A DNA stretch of 15,050 nucleotides from Monoraphidium neglectum (Eukaryota > Chlorophyta > Chlorophyceae > Sphaeropleales > Selenastraceae), in the NCBI RefSeq assembly GCF_000611645.1, contig NW_014012298.1, positions 1 through 15,050 on the forward strand. The letters run 5' to 3'. Below, piece by piece: positions 1 to 7,343 of this stretch (its first letter is position 1; each line of letters starts with the position of its first letter). Below the pieces are notes generated by a model that made no database searches, had not been told where the DNA came from, and saw only the letters and a list, made by a program, of their open reading frames with translations. The translations under genes and the position numbers were made by a program.

Positions 1-1174
1 CCGCGCGCCTGTGCGTAGGTGTCTACCGCGTGCCACTCCACCAGCTCGCAGAACTGGTAGGCGTTCTTGGGGGCCAGCATGTAGAAGCCTGGGGGGGGGG
101 GGCGAGCAGGGGGATCAGGTGAGTGTGGGAGGTGTCGAGGGGGTGGAGGTGGGAGGGGGGCCGGCTGGTTGGGCCATGTCGCGCAGCCTTCCAAAAGGGG
201 AAAGCGGAGCTGGGGTCAGCAAACCAGGATTGGCGACGGAGCGCCGCGGCGCCCCAGCGCCCCCGCCAACCAGACGCCTTCGGCTGCGCCGCAGCGCGCG
301 GGTGCCGGCGCCCTGCGCCGCGTCGCGCTCATAATTCAGCGGCAAGACACAGACCCAAGGGGGCCCTGGTGGGCATTCGCCCTCTGCACGCGCCCCGTGC
401 AGAGCGCCGCATGCAGGGCGCCCCATGCAGGGCGCAGCATGCAGGGCGCCCCATGCGTGCGTGCTGTGCAGCGCCTCACCCGTGCAGACCCAGTAGTAGG
501 CCAGAGCAGCGTGCTCCGCCACGAAGCGGTCAAACCACAGCAGGTCGCCGCCAAGAGACTCCATGATCTGGGGGAGTGGGGGGGCCGCCAATCGATATTG
601 TGTGCGCGTGTGTATGCCAACCTACACGTCAACGCACATATACACAAACACACACATGTACATACACGACCATGTACATGTACTGATACATGTGTAACAA
701 GGGATGTGTCAGGATGTCGAAAGCCACGGGTGCTCAAGGGTGGCGAGGCCGATGTGCGCATGCAGGCCGTGCACGCAGAGCGCCGCTGGCATGCCCCGCC
801 CCTGCCGGTGGTGCGCGGGCGGCGACGGATGACGTCACGATGACGTCACCCCGTACCTGCAGGTGGTGCAGCTCGTTCCACTCCTCAGCAAAGTGCACCT
901 TGCGCAGCTCAGCGCCCGCGCGCCAGAAGCCCAGGGACTCTGCGGCGCCGGCCGGGGCGACGGGGTGTGAGAAGGGGGGTTGTGGAGGTGGATGGGGCGG
1001 GAGATGGCAGGGCAAAGGACGGCAGGGTAATTTAGGTAGAGGAACACGGCGGGCGCGGCCAGATGAGAGGGACGGTGGGCGGCTTGGGGGCTCCTATGAA
1101 GATCACAAGCCCCAGTCCGACAGACACATGATGCGTGAACAGGATTGCAGCTTATAAGGGCACGCATGCATATG

Positions 1175-1226
<52 letters not shown>

Positions 1227-1790
1227 TCCTCCACACAACGAGCAGCCCTCACGGCCTCCCACCATAAAAGTGCAGCAGGCTGATGGCGCTGAAGTAGGGG
1301 ATGCGGGCCACAGTCTCCAGCACCCAGAAGCGCTGCAGCACAGGAAATGACATCACAATGCAACAATTCGGGTCAAGAAAGCACAGGGACTACACCGCGG
1401 GGCCAGGGCCTGCGCGCATGTTGGCTGGCTGGCAGTGTATCACGGGGACAAACTTGCGGGCCGAAGGCCCTCGGCGATTCGGCCGCACCTGGATGGGCCT
1501 GTTTGCAAAGAGCAGGTCCAGCACGACGCACAGCCCCCAGAAGGGGGCCTTGATCCACCAGGGGGCGGGGACCTGCCGGGGTGGCAAACGTGGGGCCAGG
1601 CCAGTTTAATGTGGTGGGACGGAAGGGGGGTAAGGCTGGCGCTCATGGGGGGCTCGCGCCCTGCGCAGGGTGCTGAGCCTGCCGCGCCCTGCCCTTGCCG
1701 CCGTGCCCTGCTGTAAAAATCAAGCGGGTGCCACAGCACGTTCAAGGGCCAGGTCGGCCGCCGTCGGCTGGGGACACAAACTGCTGACAG

Positions 1791-1828
<38 letters not shown>

Positions 1829-3793
1829 GCACGCACAGAGGCACACATCCGCACACAAACACAAACATGCGTGCACCCACACACTCACATATGCACGCCT
1901 GCATGCTTTTGTGTGACGCTCACCACCCCCACTCCGCGGGCCTTGCGCTCCTCCTCCCTGGCCCACACCGTGGCGTCATCCAACTTCAGCTGCGCAAGGT
2001 TGGCGCGAATCTGGGGGTTGAGGGGGGATGGTCGCAGAGGGGCAGGGCGGGCGAGTGGCGTGGGGAAAGGGGGGAGGTGCAGCAGCTGGCCGCACGAGGT
2101 GTGCGGGTTCCTCGGCATCAGCAGAGGCGGCGAGACGCAAGCATGACTGCCTGCCGCGGCCCGGCCGCACGCCGCCGGCCCGCTAAAACCAACTGCCGCT
2201 TCCTCGGGTGACACACGCGCACACGCACGGGGACGCGCGCGCGCCGCGCACCTCCTTGCACTCCTCGGACATCCCTCCGTCTGCCCCTGCCATCGCCGCG
2301 TCCACCTGGGGCCGCTCCAGCTTTGGCAGCAGCCTGTTGCCCTCCAGCCACGAGTCCAGCGACCCCAGGCCCCGCACCACAGCGCCGCCCGCGCTGCTCA
2401 GGACCTGCCGGCGGCCAATGGGTTGGTGGTAGGTTCTGAGGCACCACCCGCACACGCAGTGCAAGTTGGCAGGGGACGGGGCATTGCAGGCAAGAGCGCG
2501 CCCGCGCCGCGCCGCACCGGGGTGCTAGAGGGCACGTGGCAAGCCGACACAACGGGCCCGCGCACACACCGGCCCCAGCGCGTGCTTGCTCACATGTGCT
2601 GCGTCGACCAACGCCCTCTGCGCGGCCCTGTGCCCGTCCAGGCCCCCTTTGTGAACACAACACACACGCACACGCGCACACACAGACACACATACACACA
2701 CACGTGTGAGTGTGTGCATGCGTCCAATGCCCACCTTTGCAAGGGGCCCCGTGGATGCAGAGAGCATGGGGTCGTACTCGTTGAACCTGAAGGAGCTGCG
2801 GAGGGCTGACAGCTCGTGCTTGAAGTTCGCAGTGGCCTGAGACAGGATCAGGCGTGACAAGGTGGGGGCCGGGCGCGGGGGGCGATGAGCCACAGGCCTA
2901 GCAAGCCAAGGGATGGCCAAAGGCCGAGTGTCGGCTGACGCGGTCTGAGTGATCAGACGAGGGGGAACGGGTGGCGGCGGGGAACAGAAGGGCGGCAGGG
3001 GTGGCGCAGCGGCTTGGGGGAGGAAGGGCGCCGCCCGCTGCCCCGCGCGCAGCGGGGCCCCCGCGTGCCGGCTCGAGAGGGATCGGCCGCCAACACTCGC
3101 TGGAGAGGCTGCAGCGCACAGATTCACCGCATGCTCCAGCAAACCCACCATGCCATCACCTGACTGAGCTTTGTACTCACCCCTCCCCCATCCTCGCATG
3201 CACGCAGATGCAAGCCGTCCCCTTACTACTCATGATGCATCGCCTGTGAGCCGCGCCCACCATGTCTAGGATGCCGCCGGGCACCTCCCCGTATCGGTCC
3301 TGGTACAGCCGCCCCGCGCCCGCGCGGAAGCCGTAGTCGCAGCACATGCAGCGGATGAGGTTGCCCTCCCGGTCGACGAAGAGCTTGCATGTGTCGCTCG
3401 GGTCCGACAGGTCGCCAGCAAAGGGCGGCTCGGCGCTGCAGGCGGTCGGCGGCGGGGACAGGTGGGGGAAGCCGGTCGGCGGTGTGGCGGGCGCGGGTGC
3501 GGCAGGTGGGGTGCCAGGTAGGGTTGCCGCGCAGGGCGCGCGCGCATGCAGCGGCCGCGCGGCGATGCGGGGGCTTCACCTGGGGATGCGCTCCGGGGCG
3601 GCAACCCTCAGCGGCCGGACTGCCGCCGCGCCGCGGCGCCGCCTGCATGGGGTGCGTGTCGTGTTTGGTTGTGTGAGCGCGGGCATGTGCCGGCGCGCGG
3701 CCACGAAGCTCCCGGATGCCATCAAGGTGGTACTCACCGCACAGAAACGGACGGCCTAGCCACCCTTGAACCATTGAAAGCGGCGGACTGCAT
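1..3793 (-). CDS. PTOX: Plastid terminal oxidase (alternative oxidase family), 3' end outside window
   Basis: Plastoquinol:oxygen oxidoreductase of the thylakoid (chlororespiration, carotenoid desaturation). Exons on the minus strand: 3738-3793, 3261-3435, 2735-2836, 2252-2404, 1924-2010, 1489-1572, 1263-1332, 857-939, 480-567, 1-88 (continues beyond base 1). All junctions are in frame with GT donors and AG acceptors. Residues 1-19 look like a chloroplast transit peptide ending S-V-R|A. Residues about 20-190 form an N-terminal extension containing C35 and a C48-x-C50-C51 cluster. The oxidase domain starts near 192: hydrophobic APFWGLCVVLDLLF, then RFWVLETVARIPYF (E225), ESLGFWRAGAELRKVHFAEE, NELHH (E265, H268), IMESLGGDLLWFDRF (E273) and ELVEWHAVDTY (E317, H319). 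These supply the Glu and His residues expected for the diiron site. The frame stays open upstream to an ATG at 4072; 3793 was chosen because it begins the transit-like peptide. The C-terminal tail is missing only because the window ends. Several introns are rich in UG repeats. Identity is near certain; the start and the donor of exon 5 are less so. Confidence 0.94.
91..102. repeat. 12-base G run forming a C12 polypyrimidine tract at a PTOX acceptor
   Basis: On the transcript strand this is twelve C in a row directly before the AG of the exon 10 acceptor (exon begins at 88). It is the polypyrimidine tract of that intron, but a pure C homopolymer is prone to length change. Confidence 0.8.
397..459. 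repeat. 14-base tandem repeat in PTOX intron 9
   Basis: Units at 397-410, 411-424, 425-438 and 439-452 follow the pattern atgcagggcgcccc with one to four changes, and a decayed fifth copy starts at 453. The array ends about 20 bases from the exon 9 donor, inside the intron of 89-479. Each unit starts with or near the palindrome GCATGC. Confidence 0.85.
620..692. repeat. Imperfect CA-rich repeat in PTOX intron 8
   Basis: The plus strand is a mosaic of CA, TA and CATGTA units. It lies in the intron 568-856; on the transcript it is UG/UA-rich. Confidence 0.7.
1176..1225. repeat. (CA)25 microsatellite in PTOX intron 7
   Basis: An uninterrupted run of 25 CA units on the plus strand, so (UG)25 on the PTOX transcript. 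It begins about 40 bases downstream of the exon 7 donor (exon ends at 1263), inside the intron 940-1262. Confidence 0.95.
1792..1824. repeat. (CA)16 microsatellite in PTOX intron 5
   Basis: A pure CA run followed at 1825-1900 by imperfect CA-rich sequence, within the intron 1573-1923. It is UG-rich on the transcript. Confidence 0.95.
2655..2704. repeat. Imperfect CA-rich repeat in PTOX intron 3
   Basis: Interrupted CA/CG/CAGA units lie about 30 bases downstream of the exon 3 donor (exon ends at 2735), within the intron 2405-2734. Confidence 0.85.
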
Positions 3794-4298
3794 GGCTCCA
3801 GATAGAATCTCGTCGTTCGACCGATCTCGCTGCTGTCGCTGGGCACCGGAAAACGACCCTTCAGACAGTCCGAGATGTAAGTAAGGCGCCTGTAAACGTA
3901 CCGCGATAAGTGGGGGATTGAGAGGCAAGGGAGGGGTTGTTGCCGCCAGGTTGCCGCCCACTTCACCACTCGTCACCTCCTGCGCATGAGACAGCCCAGC
4001 CGACTGGTTTTCATGCTGGCCACCACTTGCGCATCCCAAGCTGCCTGTCCGGGCTCCGATCCAAGCCTTCAACTCATTCAGTTACACATATTTGCCGAGT
4101 GGCAGCTAAGGTCCCGCAAAAAGGCACCAGCTGGCCCGCGGGGGCGGCAGTTGGGTGCTGAGTGCAAGAAGGCCCCGCGTGGGAAACGCGGAGCAGCAGC
4201 AACCAAGTGGCTGCAGACCTCATGACCATTACGGAGCGTGGTGAGCGTTGAGCGACAAACGGTCATGGGTTGCCAGCAGCCCCCGGGCGGCTGCGTGA

Positions 4299-4362
4299 GC
4301 CAGGAATTTCCTGGCGTGAACCCCAGTACACCAGTTAGGAGGCAAAGCGCTAACCAGTCAAC
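4299..4362 (-). other. Degenerate tRNA-like segment, possible tRNA pseudogene or SINE head
   Basis: Read on the minus strand, an A-box-like TGGTTAGCGC (4356-4347) is followed by a CTCCTAA seven-base loop like that of tRNA-Arg(CCT), and then by a B-box-like GGTTCACGCC (4322-4313). The spacing is close to a real tRNA. The anticodon stem (TTTGC against CTGGT) and the D and T stems do not pair properly, so it is not a functional tRNA. A run of five T (4122-4118 on the minus strand) lies downstream and could be a Pol III stop. This is weak evidence based on pattern only. Confidence 0.25.
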
Positions 4363-4472
4363 AGGCCGTGTGCAGGGGCTCCCATCGCACGCTACGATGA
4401 CACAGCGCAGCGTGCACGGTGAGGGCGGGGAAGGCGCATGCTGCGCCGCCAGGCCGAGCACCTGGGAGAGGT

Positions 4473-4487
4473 TCTCTCTCTCTCTCT
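4473..4487. repeat. Short (TC)7 microsatellite, intergenic
   Basis: Seven TC units plus one T in the gap between PTOX and the DUF4864 gene, about 280 bases past the latter's stop. Confidence 0.85.
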
Positions 4488-4765
4488 TTCAAATGGGATT
4501 TGAAATCTTCGCAATCGAGGCGGGAAAACGGGATGAGATAAGGATACAGAGCTCTGAGCAGGACGCCAACCGTCCATAGCCGATACCAACTATACTGTAC
4601 AATAGAGACCAACCATTGGCAGAGCATGCGCACAAACACGCGCGCGTGTGCAAGCTGCGGCGTGGCGGTAGCTGCCAGCGGGCTGCTGGCCGGCAGGCCC
4701 GGGCAAGCGTGGAGGCGCAAAATAGGCAGGGCGTCCAACGCGGGCGCCGCGCCTGCGCGCGCCCC

Positions 4766-5911
4766 CTACTCGGCCCCCGGCGGCGCCGGCGGCGGCATCA
4801 TGGGCAGCGAGTCGACCGGCTGCACGCTGTCGACCATCCAGCAGCCGGAGAACGGGCCGCCCTCGCCCTGCCGCGACAGCACCCACAGATACGTCAGCCC
4901 TGGCTTGGGCGCCGCCGCGCCGCCGCCGCCGCGCCTGCCCCTGCTGGCAGCGCGTTCTGCAGCCTCCTGCCGCATGCGCGCGCCAAGCGCGCCGCCGGGG
5001 TGCACACGCACAAGCTCCATGTACACCGCCGGCGACGGCTGCATGCGCTGCAGCGTCTCCGAGCCCTCGTGGCCCAGCAGCGGCGCGTAGGCCGGCGACT
5101 GCAGCAGGCGCGCAAACTGCTGGACGGGCCCCGTCGCCTCCTTGTTGGCGGGGCTTGCGTGGGCGAAGACGCCCACGTACGAGTGCTCCCGCAGCGCCGC
5201 GAGCTGCGCCTGCAGGACCAGCTCGGGCGCGTGCGACGGGGAGGGGTGCGCCGGCAGCGGCGCGGCGTCGCCGCCGGCGGCGTCGCTCTCGCCGCGGACG
5301 GAGCGGAGCATCCACCGCTTGCGCACCAGCGGGGGCCCGCGGTACCTGTCCAGTGGGAGAGGGGCCGGTATTTATGTGACATTTTGAGCAGGCCTAAGCA
5401 GCACCGGTCAACCGATGAGAAGCCAGGTTGCAATGAGCTGGGAGCAGCGAATAACATCAGGACGCGCCACGCTTCACAGCCTTGAGCGCCGTGGTTACCA
5501 TCGGCTGACACACCGTGTAGCCGGTGTGCCAGCCACACAGCCGCCTGTTCGGCCAGGCTCTAGAGCCGGAGCCCACTAACAGCTGGCCAGCCCGCTCACT
5601 GGTTCTCGAGGCACTCCTGTTGCAGCATCTCGAACGACAGCACCGCCTCCTCCCCGCTCTCCGCCACCACCGCGCAGCGCTGCAGGTAGCGGTCGTGCGA
5701 CACGCGGACCGCCGACAGCAGCTTGAGGCTGCGCGGGACGCCGTGCGCGAGGTGGCGGATCGCGAACGAGTCGAGGTAGAGGTGGGGCGCCGCGTTGGCC
5801 TGCAGGACGTCGGTGAAGCGCAGCCACGCGGGGTCGCCGCCGCCGGCGCAGCGGCGCATCTCGATGACCCGGTCAATGACTGAGGGGGGCGGCAGGTTTG
5901 TGAAAAAAGAG

Positions 5912-5942
<31 letters not shown>

Positions 5943-6756
5943 TCAGCGTTGGGGCAGGGCTCGCACGCCGGTCAGCAGGTGTCTGAGCGGTTGCGTCCTT
6001 GCGGCTGCCGCCCTGGCTGCTGTGGCAACTGCTTATGAAGTTTGCAGCTGCAGCCACAGCGCAGGCGTCGCAGCGGGGAGTTCCCAGCTGGCAGCGATGG
6101 GCTGTGGCAAATGCAGACCGGCGGGACCGGCCACCTGTGCCTCCCTGCCTCACCCTCGTCAGGCACGAATTCCAGCAATGAGTCGAGGTCGCCGGCCTCG
6201 ATGTGGCCGATGCAGGTGGCCAGGGCGGCGGCGGGGTCCTACAGGCGCATGTGCATGTTGAGCGGGAAGGCCTCAGTGCAAAAGCAGCCGCCATGTGCAG
6301 CCAGCAATGCGTGGCGACGCACCGGGCGGCGCTTGAACCGGCTGGCGGCCTGGCCGTTTTGCAAGCGGGGTCCAATCACATGTGTGCGTGGCTTTACTGC
6401 TAGTGCATAGGCGCGTTGGTGGTTGCGGTGAGGCTGGACCCAGCCTGCGCAAAAGCACATGATCCATCACATGCCTGCAGTTCCTGCTGGTGCGCTGAAC
6501 CACCCCGTGCTACGCAAGGGCCAGGCCCCCTCGCGCGCCACGGACGGATGCGCACCTCGCCAGCATCCTGTTTGCCCGCCGCTGACCACTCAGAGTACTC
6601 GGGTGACGAGCGCGCCGGTGTCAGGCGGGCGCCGCGCGCGGCTGGTCTCTGCCGAGCGAGGTGTGCACAATGCAGCCGTGCAGCACAGCCGCTTGCGCGC
6701 CTCGCTGCCGCCGTCGCTGCCGCACTGCGGCTGCCTGAGACGAAGACGAAAGCCAT
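4766..6756 (-). CDS. Predicted plastid protein with DUF4864-like domain, tandem fold
   Basis: Function unknown. Exons on the minus strand: 6556-6756, 6154-6238, 5600-5879, 4766-5345, giving 381 residues and ending in TAG. Residues 1 to about 60 are rich in Ala, Arg and Ser and poor in acidic residues, which suggests a chloroplast transit peptide. The C-terminal part (about 228-350) resembles the DUF4864 family of cyanobacteria and plants: PELVLQAQLAALR, FAHASPANKEATGPVQQFA, then YLWVLSRQ and SGCWMVDSVQ. A Gly/Ala/Arg-rich insert separates the MELVRVHPGG strand from YLWVLSRQ. The first half (about 68-206) repeats the same order of motifs in weaker form: LATCIGHIEAGDLDSLL, RFTDVLQANAAPHLYL, RYLQRCAVV, VLSFEMLQQ, KRWMLRSVR. 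Junction phases are 0, 1 and 2 and all match. The gene is tandem with PTOX, 972 bases downstream. The gene model is firm; the family name rests on recalled motifs and is inference. Confidence 0.82.
5912..5941. repeat. 9-base tandem repeat in an intron of the DUF4864 gene
   Basis: Three exact ggcgagggc units at 5912-5938 plus a partial fourth, in the intron 5880-6153, a few tens of bases before the exon 3 acceptor. Confidence 0.85.
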
Positions 6757-7343
6757 CCTGGCGCACAGCTTAGTGTATACGCGCGCAGGAAAGGCCCTTG
6801 GAGCCCTGAACGTGAGGTGCCGCGACGGAGTGCGTCAGGGCCGGCAAATATGCCGTACCCTCGTGTGGACCAAGTCTAATGCTATGTAGAGCGCAACTAA
6901 TCAACGTTCCTGCTCACACGTGAGGGTTGCCTAGAGGCCCCGCTGGCGGAGCGGAACCGAGCCCGACCGTGTGAACGCAAACCGAGCAACGTGCTCTTTC
7001 TTTTGACGTTTGATCGGACAGCGAGCGAAGCAGCTTGAGGGTCAACGTGGAAGCTTTGCAGGCTGGGCTGGGGCGTGCGAAAGCCACCCATCCATGTGCA
7101 TCACATGTGACCCATGTGCCGACAAGCCAAGGCTGGCCGTCCTCCACATGGCCTGCTCCTGCTGCAGCACCCCTTCATACTGCCGGGCCTCCCTTAACTG
7201 TCTGCCTCCCTTAACCGCCTGCCCCTGCCGATACATGCACTGTGAATGCCTGGACGGCAATCCAGCCTGGATGGGGGTTACCCTGCCATACCGACGACAG
7301 CGCCCGCGCGCCGCGCGCTGCCGCTGCATGCCCTTGTTGCGCC
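6757..7343. other. Intergenic: WDR20-like 3' region and DUF4864 gene promoter
   Basis: These 587 bases lie between the WDR20-like stop and the DUF4864 protein ATG, both genes on the minus strand. I saw no conserved protein segment, no tRNA and no clear TATA box. No TGTAA polyadenylation motif was found on the minus strand, so the WDR20-like gene must use another signal. The ATG of the DUF4864 protein is in a good context (CCAGG before ATG, G after). Confidence 0.5.

Larger units (their letters stand above)
3794..4765. other. Intergenic: PTOX promoter/5' leader and DUF4864 gene 3' region
   Basis: No conserved coding segment was recognised in either strand. The part nearest 3793 is expected to hold the PTOX leader and promoter; no TATA box is evident there. 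On the minus strand a TGTAA, the usual green-algal polyadenylation motif, occurs at 4082-4086, about 680 bases past the DUF4864 stop; it may or may not be used. The segment also holds a tRNA-like degenerate element (about 4299-4362), a 6-base-pair hairpin (4175-4191) and a short TC microsatellite (4473-4487). Confidence 0.5.

Noticed and set aside
1792..1900. CA-rich stretches considered as a CRISPR-like or telomere-like array
   Set aside because: There are no spacers and no telomere unit; they are simple dinucleotide microsatellites in introns.
4616..5485. A 289-codon plus-strand reading frame opposite the DUF4864 gene
   Set aside because: It is an Arg/Ala/His-rich antisense shadow of a real exon with clear family motifs on the other strand.
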